Source of the DNA: Pinguiococcus pyrenoidosus
Lineage: Eukaryota > Sar > Pinguiophyceae > Pinguiochrysidales > Pinguiochrysidaceae
Direction of reading: 5' to 3'
Assembly: GCA_019677205.1 (NCBI GenBank)
Contig: JAAMXY010001144.1
Span: 1-64,000, forward strand
DNA length: 64,000 bases
The first letter of the stretch is position 1. Each line of letters begins with the position of its first letter. Under the pieces are notes generated by a model, which saw only the letters and a program-made list of their open reading frames with translations, was not told the origin of the DNA and searched no databases. A program made the translations under genes and the position numbers. This document shows, piece after piece, positions 12,196 through 23,400 of the stretch.

Positions 12196-13482
12196 TTACT
12201 TCTTCTCCTTGCTTGCGTAGTACAGAGTCATGCCACCCACCGAGCACAGCACACCCACGACAAACAAGAGCGGGGGACGGGTTCCTGTCAAGATGAAGGT
12301 CGTCACCGCCGCCAGCACGACTGGCCAGGGCTTGCTGAAGGCATAGAGAAGGTTCCCCCCATACTTGAAGGTGGCGGCAATGGCAATCGCTGAGAGCGCT
12401 TTCAAGAGCACGACCACCTGCACGCCTGTTGGCTTGAACCCAGCAAGTGTTTCGGAGATGGCCAGATGCCCACCGCCGCCGAACACGTGTCTCAGGAGAT
12501 TTCCCAGCACCAGCCAGATGCTGATGGCGCTCGTCAACTGCACGTTGCGGACCCACATGTTCCCAGAGCCGGTCTTCAGGGATGCCTCGTACGCGACGTT
12601 GGCGTACGCGGAGGCGACCTGTCCAATCAAGACAGCTGTGATCCCGAGCGTCTTGTTGCCCCCAACGGCGACGCCGCTTGCCACATCCTTCAGCGAGACC
12701 ATGACCGCGCCTGCGAAGAGGCAGGCCAATCCAAGAAGCTGCGGCCCGTTGAATCTATCCACCAGTCCGCGGAGCTTCAGGAAGGTGGCGGTGAAGAAGA
12801 TCTTCGTCTGCGCCAGGACGCAGTATGTCGCCGCTCCGAGATTGGACAAGGCGTAGAAGTACACCAGGTTGTCCAGGGCGTACACAAGACCAATAGCGCC
12901 AAGCCGTTGCGGCTCATCTCGCACGGCCTGGGTGAACACGCCGCGAATGGTGTAGTTCTCCGCCTCTCCCGGCGGCAGCGGTTTCTTCGCCAGGCGGCGG
13001 TACAGGTTGCGCGACATGATCCACAGGATGATCAGCGGGAACACCGTCAGCTCGGCCACGAGCGCCATGGCTTGTGCCGGCGGCCTAGCCGTGTAGTTGG
13101 TAAGCAGGTCCGTGCTGCTCTTGATGATCACCAGCATGGTGACCACCGCCAGCGCCATGGGCCTGGTGCTGCTGGCGTCCAGCTGCTTTGGAGACTCCGC
13201 TTGGGACTCCCGCGGGGCGTCTCTACCCGGGACGGCAATCGCACCGTCGCTGCAACAGAAGAAAGCTCAGTTCGACGCTTCTCCCAGTGATTCCACTGCA
13301 GTTGCGCACCTTCCCGCGGCGGCACTGGAGCTCAGCGGCTGCAGCACAAGTCGACGATCCACGAAAGGCCGGGACTGGGCTCTCCTAGCGGGGCATCGCG
13401 ACACTAGAGCTTTTGACGGGGCCAGGACGCCCAGCATGACGACGCACTTGGCCGTCCAGGCCATCCATGCCGAGTACTTCAT
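12196..13482 (-). CDS. Nucleotide-sugar transporter, SLC35A family
   Basis: Membrane antiporter expected to exchange a nucleotide-sugar for the matching nucleotide monophosphate, usually in the Golgi or ER. Exons 13310-13482 and 12196-13249 (60-nt intron, donor GTGCGC, acceptor TTGCAG) give 408 residues. About ten hydrophobic helices are visible. Family motifs include ALDNLVYFYALSNLGAATY, VLAQTKIFFTA, GNMWVRNVQL and the C-terminal FKYGGNLLYAFSKPWPVVL. An alternative start at 13158 (MALAVVTMLVIIKSS) would omit the first exon, but the frame stays open upstream to the acceptor. The added N-terminus (MKYSAWMAWTAKCVVML...) is hydrophobic and then Arg/Ser-rich, like a signal sequence plus transit-like region. 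The transported sugar cannot be inferred. Confidence 0.84.
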
Positions 13483-14600
13483 GTTTCAAAACGTCAACTC
13501 GACGGGCGTTCACCTCGGCGAAGGCTGCTTCTCCACACGGCTCTCTCCTTACGCAAGTCTGCTACCCATTGGCACGCGCACGGGCACAATCCCGGCCGGT
13601 GAGCGGCTGCGAGCGCTGCGAGCGGCGCCAACGGGCCGGCGTCGCACCTGCGATCAGCTGATGTCCTGACGTGCGAACGCTGAAAACAGGGGGTGCAAGC
13701 GAGCGAAACTTCATCCTTCTGTCACGGGGAGCGCCCGGGTGTCAGCTGATACCTTTTCTCGGGAGCGGATTGGGGCGTCGAGTTCCTGGGGGGTTGTGGC
13801 TTCCAGCGCTGGGAGGGGGTCCGAATCGAAGCCACAGGCCCAGCTCGTCCCTTTCAGCACTTCAACACCGCAGCGCTTCACTTCGGCACAGTGCGCTGCT
13901 GGCTGTCTTCCGCAGGGCCTTGCAAGCACGGCAAGACGAGGCGGGCGAACTGCTTCCTCAGCCGCACGAAGGAACCGAAAAGAAGCATAGCTTTGGCAAA
14001 AGCAGAATGGGAAGCGTGGGTGGGGCAACAAAGAGCAGTCGCGCCCACAAAGGAGAGACCAGAAGGTGGCAAGACCCAGGAACAGTGTGATATACATTCA
14101 GCAGGCCATCTGCGCTCCCTTCTCTTCCACTGGCCTCGGCCCCAATTAAGGTTGCTCGTACGAATCTACCCCATTATGTCCTCCGCGCCTTCGCGCCACC
14201 GCGTCACCGCGCCAAGCCTTCCACTCCTCAAGAGAGGGCTGTGCGGGGGGTTCCAATATCCGCAGCCCCGACGAGAAGCCGGATTCGCATCCCTCTCGCA
14301 TCGTATCCGGACTCAATAACTCCGTTGCCGGTGGGCGTCCCCCTGCTATCCCCGCGGTGATGGAGCCCGTGTATGGCATAGATGTTCAACAAGGAGTCTC
14401 GGATCGGTGCGAGCGGCGTTACCGGGCCCTCTGCTGAGTATCTAGCATGACAACGGGCGAAACGCGGCGGCGGCTCCACAGACCTCCCACGGTGGCGTTG
14501 GACAGTCTCCTGGCAACTTGCAAGGCTTGCCCACGGATCGTATCCCCAATTCTCAGGGCAATGTTCGACATTCTGGTGATGCACGCGCAGACGTTGGAGA
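13483..14600. other. Intergenic region, no gene recognised
   Basis: 1.1 kb between the start of the nucleotide-sugar transporter and the stop of the RGS gene. Short open frames on both strands carry no recognisable motif, and I found no tRNA-like or repeated structure. Confidence 0.4.
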
Positions 14601-15971
14601 TCAGTCCGTCAGTCTCCGAAAAGAGTAAACGTTGATCACATCATGGTCGCCGGGGGGAAAGGGCTGGCGCCCGGCGTACCTCCTTTTCCGTTGCTCTTCC
14701 TCCTCCTCGTGGATGACAGCCTCCATCATCTCGCGTCTCAGCTTCTCCTGTGCTTTGAAACCCGCAAAGGTGCCTGTCTGGAGCATGTTGATCACTTCGC
14801 CCTCCGCCTAGAGGACGGCACGGTCCTGCGTCAGCAATGCGCGGCGAAAGGAAGGAATGGCTGAAGGGGCCTTACCGCATCGAAGAGCGACACCCTTAAC
14901 GTGTCCGAATCCGGAGCCTCCTCCACTTCCCTCCGAATCCTTTCCCTGAGCCCCGCACTGATGTTCACCTTTGGGACGAGGCACAACTGTGTTGAGAGGA
15001 AGGCCGGCCATCAGGGAGCTTGGGCGCGTGCGCAACCTGGAATGGTGACCCCGGTTTGATGTAGTTGTCCAAGATGATCCAGGCCACGGCCAGTGGGCTC
15101 ATTGACTTCGAGATCACTGGCTGCGATGCTTTCTGATCATTGCTTGTCTCGAACTTCAGTCCTGGTCGTGGCGGAGCCGGGCCTGCTGAGTAAAGGGAGC
15201 CGGACACCATGGTCGCGTTGGACATGCGAGTCCTCATCGTCCTTCGGGAGACATCGGGTGTCAGCTGCACGGCTCCGACCTTCGAGCGCTGTGTTTATCC
15301 TAGCTTACCCCGAGCAGGGGGACCCGATGCTCCTCTTCGATCTGCGCGGCCCCACCCTCCTGCTGGAGGATCTCCTAGCGGGCGTCGGCAGCCTCGGTCC
15401 AGCGATCAGCTTGCTCGCGTGGGCATGAATCGAGTTCCTCTGGGATCGGATGCACGCCTGCAGTGGTCGAGGATCCGTCAGTGGTGCAGAGGAAGCCTGA
15501 TGCCCGAAGTGGCCAACCTTCTTATAGTGCTTCACCGCGGTGACGAAAATGAGATGCTCTTCGGTATGCTGCTTCTTCAGGTACTCCTGATAGTGCGCAT
15601 ACTCCATGCTCTTTGGTTGATGGATGATTTTTGCAAAATTGGCGCTGAAGTGCGCGCTTATCCCGTTCTCCGAAGCCCCTGAAGCAAGCACCAGTTCCTT
15701 GAGGCCGCTGGATATCTCTGCTGGACGCAACCTTCCTACCTCTCGTCAACGGCCTGAGCTCTCGTGATCGCTGTCTCTCAGCATGCGAAACCGGCGCAGA
15801 ACTTGGCCTCTTGGCCATGGTGATGGGCGGCAAGACTCGAGGTTTCTGCAGACCATTCCCTGCCTCTCGCACATCATTGTGTCCGACGGGGTCATGAAAC
15901 ACAATGGGGTCCGAAAGCCTCAGGTCCTCGCTTGGAGGCATATCGCATCTTTCTGGTCCGTCACGGATCAT
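14601..15971 (-). CDS. RGS-domain protein (regulator of G-protein signalling)
   Basis: Six exons join in frame: 15740-15971, 15518-15678, 15309-15457, 15037-15241, 14876-14986 and 14601-14807 (354 residues; introns 50-68 nt). RGS proteins accelerate GTP hydrolysis by G-protein alpha subunits. The domain is spread over exons 2-6: HYQEYLKKQHTEEHLIFVTA resembles the FL...E.NL.F core, then SPLAVAWIILDNYI, GSPFQ, VPKVNISAGLRERI, and FDAAEGEVINMLQTGTFAGF rebuilt across a splice, matching the family FD.AQ.EV..LM..D.Y..F. About 95 Ser/Arg-rich residues (exon 3 and most of exon 4) interrupt the middle of the domain. The first ATG in frame is at 15971; ATG at 15819 is an alternative. Donors GTTGGC and GTTGCG are unusual, so those two junctions are less certain. 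Confidence 0.82.
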
Positions 15972-17403
15972 ATCCGGGGCACTAGTTCAAGTTGTGAGGG
16001 GGTGCTGCCGTGTCCCACGCAGAAGCGGGCTTCGCCGTCGGGGACAAGCGGCGCGAGCGAAAGTTGAACTGGGTCGGACCAAGTTCGTTACGAGTCGCAT
16101 GTTACCAGGTGTTTCGACCAATGAAGCGACAGCATTCGGAAGTGGCAACCTTTTTCAAGTCCCACGAGCCAATCAGGGGAGGCCAATCTTGTGGTCACTG
16201 ACGGCACACCGGACAACGTAGATGTAAACTTGACATGACTGGCCAGAATCTTCACAGGGGGGGTCAAGTCGCGCATAAGACGCAGCGTCGTGGCGTCGAC
16301 TTGGACGGGCATGTGAATGCTTGTCTCGGCGACGGCGAAGGTGGAATCCTCGTGCCAAGTGCCATATGTCCCGCGGACGAATCATGTCTTTCACCTGACC
16401 ATCAGCGACACCACAAAGCGCCATTCAGTTCTAGCAACCGTCCGCCCCGACCAGGCACGCACGTCTTTCTCGTCGGCCATGAAACGTTCCAGGAACGCGA
16501 ACTTCAGCAAAGCAAGAGTGTTTGCGACGGGATGGTTGTGTGCTCTGAAGACCCGCCCCACTCATCAGTCAGACAAGATCGGTAGAAGGACGCGAAGAAG
16601 GCAGGCGACAAGCAATATGTTGAAGCAGCCAGAAGAAGAAGCAGAAGAAGAAGAAGAAGAAGAAGAAGAAGAAGAAGAAGGAGAAGAAGTTGAAGCTAAA
16701 GCAAGACAGAAGTAGCACGCTGCTCCTTCCTCGGCTCGCCTCTCCTCTCGAACTGCGTGCGTCTCCGGCACAACAGGCACAACAGGCCCAACAGGAGCAA
16801 CAGGAGCAGCAACGGCGCGCAAGGGCGTGGGAAGACGGCGCGGGAGACGGCCGGTTCTTCGCGTCACGCCGCTTTCGAGTTGGGATTGAAAGAGTTGCGC
16901 GCGGATTGGACACCAATGCCCGTCAGCGTGTTCTTGTTCTTTTGAAGTGGTCCAGTCCCCACCAGTAGAACACCTCCATAGCTCCCCAAAAAATGCAGTG
17001 AGAAACCGGGAGGAGATAACTGGTTCCGTTGCGAATTCCCCATCCTTCCACATTGTTCATTGGTGGAATTTGATCAATTGCATGGCCTTCTGCGCTGGAT
17101 CTACAGAACGTCCCCAAAGGTTTGACTCGATTGGTCGAATCGATGTCTGCGCGTTGCATGGGAATGGGACAGCGGCAGAACAAGCCAGCGTTTTTATCGA
17201 GACCTTTCCAAGGCTTCCGTGAGCAGTGCCACACCAGGGGCGCGGATGCGGCCGGGCCGCGCGCAGTCTCCAACCACGCTCTTCCGACGCCCGCCGATGC
17301 AGAAGCCTGAGGGGAATGGCAGTGGGAGCTGCCGCCGGTTTTGAGCACTTCTTGTAGCGCGGCGAGGCCAGAGTTGGGTGGGACGAGCAGATCGGCTTTC
17401 ACA
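15972..17403. other. Intergenic region between RGS gene and calcium channel
   Basis: 1.4 kb between divergent genes. Apart from a GAA-type microsatellite and a run of CAACAGG-like repeats around 16770-16815, I see no conserved coding sequence. Open frames here are short or driven by low complexity. The 3' part presumably holds the channel promoter and leader. Confidence 0.4.
16627..16690. repeat. GAA/AAG trinucleotide microsatellite
   Basis: A nearly pure purine run of GAA/AGA triplets lies in the intergenic region upstream of the calcium channel gene. It makes Glu-, Lys- or Ser-rich spurious open frames on both strands. Confidence 0.92.
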
Positions 17404-20400
17404 ATGGCCTCGGCTTTTCTGGCGGAGAAAGTTGCCGACGAGGTGGGGGAAGCGAAGGACCCGGACAGCACCATGAGGGCCTCTCTGCAGGAGGAGCTGG
17501 ACTCGAAGGACCAGGTGCTCTCGAGCGCGAACGTCCTCGAGGTACGTGTGACATGTGTCCACGGCGCACACCCGCTCAGGATTTTTACATCTCCTCTGCG
17601 CCAGAGCTGGGACGACAGAGTGCTGGGGATGACTCCCCACAATCCGGTCCGACGCGTGCTTTTGAACATCGTGAAGCACCCACTCTTCGATGCTTTCATC
17701 CTTCTGTGCATCATCGCCAATAGCGTCTTCATGGGGCTGGCCGATTTCCGATGTGTCGACCGGGATACGGGTACCATAGATACAGAGCCAACCAATGTGC
17801 CGGGCACGGACGAACCCTTGTTCGCGCGCGACTGCCGCGGCAATTCGGTGGAGCGAAACGAGCTCTTCCTCGCGCTGGAGGCGCCCTTTAACATCCTCTT
17901 CATGGTCGAACTCGCCATGCGAATGCTGGCGCTTGGGCCCGTCGCCTACTTCCGGGATCGGTGGAATTGGATCGATTTTGTGGTCACGGTGTTCGGAGCA
18001 ATCAGTCTCTTCGCCACCGACGAGTTCGCTGCCGTGGATGCCATTCGCGTGGTCCGTGCGCTTCGGCCGCTCCGGTCCTTGAGCAAGGTCCAGAAGCTCC
18101 AGGTCCTGGTGCTCTCCGTGCTCCACGCGATCCCACAGCTCGTCTCCGTGCTTGCGGTATTGGTCCTGCTGTATGTTGTCTTCGCCGTGTTGGGCCTGAG
18201 CTTGTTCATGGGGACGGCATACGCGAGATGTAGGATCACGCCGTATCCGGTGCTTCACTCCTGGACGCCGGATCAGGACTTCTCCGACTTTCGCTGCCTC
18301 AACGCGAGCAACGTCAACTTGCCGTCCTCGGCCTTCCCCACGAAGGGGGACAGCCCCTGGAGGGAGTCTCAGGAGTGCTTCTGGCCCCTCGATGAGAGCG
18401 ACGAGCGGAACTGTGCGCTGATAAGCATCATCCCCTTCAATCGAGGCTACGAGTGCCAGTTCGAGGACGCTGTCGTCGAGTTTGAGGGTGTCCGCCGGAA
18501 CTTCTCGAGGACCTGCGGCTCGAACTACGATGGCTACGGCAGTGCACGCTTCAGCGGGGGCTTCATCCCGCTCTACAATCGAACCCTGTCCACGGATGAG
18601 CTGATGGACCGACCCGTCTACCTGCCGAGCAAGAACTACGGCTACCCGGTGTTCGACAACGTCTTCACCGCCATTGTCACCATCATCCAGGTGAACTCCC
18701 TGGAGGGCTGGGCAGAGATCATGATCAACGCAATGGACTCGACATCGCCTGTGGTGGCAGCTCTCTTTTTCATCCTCCTGGTCATCGTCGGCGCCTTCGT
18801 CGTGCTCAACCTCGTGCTGGCCGTGCTGGAGGCGTCCTTCAGCTCGCGAAAGGTCATTCTCAAGCAGGAGAAGAAGCGGAAGAAGCAGCTGCAAGACTTC
18901 AAGAGGAAGCGAAGGGGATCTGTGGTCACCTCTGCCTCCACGCTGCAGGAATCACTCAAAGAGGTCGCGGGTTCTTTCCGATTGAAGGGAGGCAAGGGCA
19001 AGCAAAGCTACGGCCAGCACATCAGCTCCGTCATGAGACGCGTGGAGGCCGATGAGGCGAGCAGCAGATCGCGGAAGAAGTTCATGGCGCTGGCGGCTGA
19101 TGCTGAGTCCGGTTCCATGAGCCTCTCGGGCAGCTCAGCTGAACGGACCGTTGCCACCGTGTCATCTTCTCGAGGCACCGGCATCACCAGCTCCATCCAG
19201 CGGTGGACGATGATGGACTACGATCACCAAGGTCCCCTTCACATCCTCCGCGAGGCGTTCGCGAACAATCGCGTCCAGGGATTCCTTCTGGCATTGGTCA
19301 TCCTCAACGCTGCTGTGCTGGCGGTGGACCGCCATCCGATCGATGACACCGAGGCACACATCTATCAGGGCATCAACGGGATCCTCACCATCGTGTTTGC
19401 TCTGGAGCTCGCGATCAAGATCCTTGCCTTCGGCCCGTATGGTTTCATTGCTGGTGACAAGGCTGGGGTCTGGTGGGCAATGACGGATGCGCTGATCACC
19501 GTGTTGGCGCTGCTGCAGCTGATCCTGGACCCGCCTCTGATCTTCGGGGGCGACGGCGACTCGTCCACCGCTTCGGTCTCGGCGCTGAGAGCCTTTCGCG
19601 CTTTCCGCCTCTTCCACATCTTTCCGGGCCTGCGAAAGCTGCAGACGCTGCTGAAGAAGATGTTCACGGCCTTCGTGCGCGTATCGACGATCGTGGTTCT
19701 CCTGGGCATCGTCGTCTACATCTATGCTCTGCTCGGCATGAACGTCTTCGCCAACCGGCTGCGCTTTGACGAGGACACCAACCAGCCAGTGGGCTTGACA
19801 AATCCCGGATGGGACGAAGCAGTGGTCCCCAGGTCCCACTTCGACGCACTCGACCAGAGCGTGGTGACGCTGTTCATCCTTCTCACCGGCGAGAACTGGG
19901 ACAACATTATGTTCGACATGTGGCGAGCTCGAGGAGTTGCGGCCCCACTGTTCGTCATCTCGTTCATTGTTTTCGGTCAGCTGTTCATTGTCAACCTGCT
20001 GGTGGCTGTGCTGATCAGCACGTTTGAAGGCTCGTCCAAGCGCCGAGGATCCGTTCTGGCAACGAAGGAAGGGAAGCAGCTTGAACAGTCCCGAACCTTG
20101 GAGGCCCTAAATCTAGCACAGGGCGCCACCGTGCGACCAGATTCGGCTGCGGATTCCCTTGGCACCATGCCCCCGCTCCGGAAGAATGTCTCCTCGAGAA
20201 GCCTGACGGGAGACCGAAGAATCCGGGCCCAAGCTCTTCGCGGTCGACTGACGCATTCCACTTCGGACAGGAACTTGGGTCACGAAACGGAGGCCTCGCA
20301 GAGACCTCCGCGGCAAGGATCCAGCAGGCGTCTGGGAAGGGATGGCCCGAGCTTCTTTGGCGTCCATCGGAGCGACTCCGCACGCAGCATTCCTTCGTTG

Positions 20401-23400
20401 CCGGAGGTGGAGGCTGCCGATCGCTTGTCCAGCGTCAAAGAGGTGAAACGCGAAGTCCTCCCCAGCCAGGGCATGCGACGTAAGCTCAGTGCAACGATTC
20501 TCGCCCCGCTTACCCACCCGCTTGTCGGGGACCCCAGTGCCGCGAGGGCCTCACAAGCCGATGATCAGAGCTCCAAACCGAGCGACCAGAGCTCGTTGTC
20601 AACAGGCGATGCCAAGGCGGCCGAAGAGGAGGTCTTCACAAAAGAGGAGAGCTTCCCAAAGGAGGAGGAGGAGGTCGTCCCTAAGGAGCAACCTGAGCCA
20701 GTGAAGCGCCGGTCATGGCTCCCACCACCCGGTGGTTGGATGGCAAGCGAGAACGCCGAAGGCGCTCGACCCAGGTCCAAGTCTGTCGAGGCGCTGACCG
20801 AAGCTGCCATACGGCAACACGATGCCGCGTACGAGACGAAGGAGCCGCACACCAGTAGCGAGCTTGCCCAAAGTCCGTCTTCGAGCCCATTCCTGCAAAG
20901 GCACGCTGCGCCGGACTTGACGGTTGAAGAGTTTCTCTCCGTGGGTCCAGGCAAGCACTCGGACGACGTCTCATCCAGCGAGGAACGCCCAACAGGAGAA
21001 ACGATCTACCTACGACGCGTCGACTTCTTTCGCATGCTACGGGCGCTGCACGACGCGGGAAGCAGCGTCAGCATTGTCACCTCCGGCGTCGTTTGGAGCT
21101 GGGAACGGGTAATGGGCTACGTTTCCCGCTTCCGAGATCTCTGCAGCAGCATCGTCGAGAGCATATGGTTTTCGCGGGCATCGCTGATTGCCATCCTTAT
21201 GAGCTGTGTCATCCTCGTCCTCGACACTCCTCTGAGCGATCCTGACTCGCAGACCACCAGGATTCTCACGGCGCTAGACTACACAGTAACCTGCTTGTTC
21301 GCGCTGGAAGCAGCTATAAAGATCTCTGCCATGGGCTTCCTGTGCCCACGGAATCCGGTGTCCGAGGCAGATACAGTGCAAGGCACGCTGAGGCGGGTGA
21401 AGGACAGTCTGCTGACCCCCTTCCGCCCGCGGGACAGCACCGTGGCTGCGCAGGAGTCCTCGAACTACATCCCCTTCGCGCCGACGAGTGTCAACAACAA
21501 GCCGTTCGCCGGCAATCGCTTGTCCGACTCGCAGAGCATGACCGAATCCGTTGGACGAGCAAGGGATTCGAACATGACCTCGCTCGCATCCTTCCGATAT
21601 GGCGAGTCCTACGGTCAGTCCAGTAGGTCACTGAGGGCGAGGGAGTCGTTCAGCAGCCAGTTCTCGAGCTCGGCGAGGGCCACCAATCTCACGTCGTCCA
21701 TGCGGCGTTACAACTTTGCGAGCAACGACGGGTCGGGGAGGATCGCCTATCTACAGGACACGTGGAACCGGCTTGATTTCGTCATCGTCATCGTGTCCGT
21801 GCTGAGCATGGCGCTGGACGTCTCTGGCGTCAACGATAACAACCTCGACGCCTTGAAGGCCCTGCGAGCTGGTCGTGCTCTGCGGCCTCTGGCGCTGGTC
21901 AAGACGCATCCTCAGCTTCGCCTCGTCGTGGCGGCGCTCTTTGCCTCGACGCCGGACATCCTGAACCTGGTCCTCATCATCCTACTGATGTTCGCGGTTT
22001 TCGCCGTCCTTTTCACCGCCGAGCTAAAAGGCGAACTGCGAGCATGCATGGGATCTACGTTCGACGCTTTCGTCGCCGGAACGATCTTCCAGGACGTTCT
22101 GGAGAACCCTCGGCCTTTCTCGGAGTTCACTGCGGAGGAGCAGAGTGCTTTCATCAACGCGGACTTCTTCGACTACACCAGCGACGACTGTCAGAGCGCT
22201 CTGAACTCGTTTGGCACCACCGGACGTGAAATGTGTGACTGCTACGGAGCGGAGTGGGACGAGGTGGTCCCCCAGGTCTTCGACAACGTCGGCATCAGTC
22301 TCTTGAGCTTGCTTGAGATGTGCACAACGGAGGGCTGGGCGGACATCCTGTACGCGGCGGCCGACGCCCGCGGCATCGATGAGCAGCCCATCCGAGACGC
22401 GAACTGGGACTCGGGCATCCCCGCGCTCTTCATTGTCTTCATGCTTCTCGGGAGCTTCTTCGCCGTGAGCGCCTTCATTGGCGTGATCTATGACAACTTC
22501 GTCCGCAAGAAGCGGAATGCTGAGCGGGAAGGGTATCCGACGCTCATCACCGAAGAGCAGGCGCGTTGGATTGAAGTTGCAACCATCGGTGCGCAGTGGA
22601 GACCGAAAGCGATGCAACGGCGTTCCTTTGTGGAGAACAAGGTCAACTCGGTTGGATCCTTGGATCGCAGAAGCACCCGAATCAGCTGGAGCGACGTGCT
22701 GCAGGAAGTCAAGCCCGGCATATTTTCCTTCGACAGCTTGCATCGGCAGGGTTCGGACCTGTCGGAGAACTCCTACGAGCTGGCTCTCGGCAGGGCCCAG
22801 CCCGGCCGTGCGAGATACAGCCGCCTCCGAGAGCTGAAGCGGCGCTTCCGACGACAATGCCTCATGCTCACCCTGTCGGATCCGTTTCGGATCTTCATCG
22901 TTACGGCCATCACGTTGAACACGATCGTTCTGTGCATGCAGTTCTTCGGGCAGCCTTCCTTGTACACCACGGTGCTGGAGATCATGAACCTCGCCTTCCT
23001 TGTCATCTTCATTCTGGAGGCGATGCTCAAGGTGACGGGGACCGGGTGGCGAAGGTACATCTCGGACCACTGGAACAAGTTCGACTTCCTGCTGGTCGTT
23101 CTCGGGGTGGCACAGTTCGCCTTCTTCGTCACCGTCTCAGGTTCCGACGTCTTCAGAGGCAACGAAGGCAGGGGCGGCGGCACAGGATATGCCACGGTAC
23201 TTCGCGCCTTCCGCATTCTGCGCGCCCTTCGCATGATGAAAGCGTCGGGGAGCATTCGGCAGATGTTCGGGACAATCGTGAGGACCACGCCGGCCTTGGT
23301 GAACGTGGGGGCCTTGCTGGTGCTGTGCCTCTTCGTGTTCGCCATCATCGGAAACCAGCTCTTCGCCAAGGTCGCCTTCAACGATAGCGGCGTTCACGGC

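Noticed and set aside
16565-17053. Pro/Val- and Ser-rich minus-strand frame
   Set aside because: Produced by the GAA microsatellite and CAACAGG repeats; no conserved sequence.
17194-18894. 566-residue minus-strand open frame over the calcium channel
   Set aside because: It is the antisense of a conserved channel exon; its His/Arg/Asp-rich composition is the usual shadow of GC-rich codons and it has no motif.
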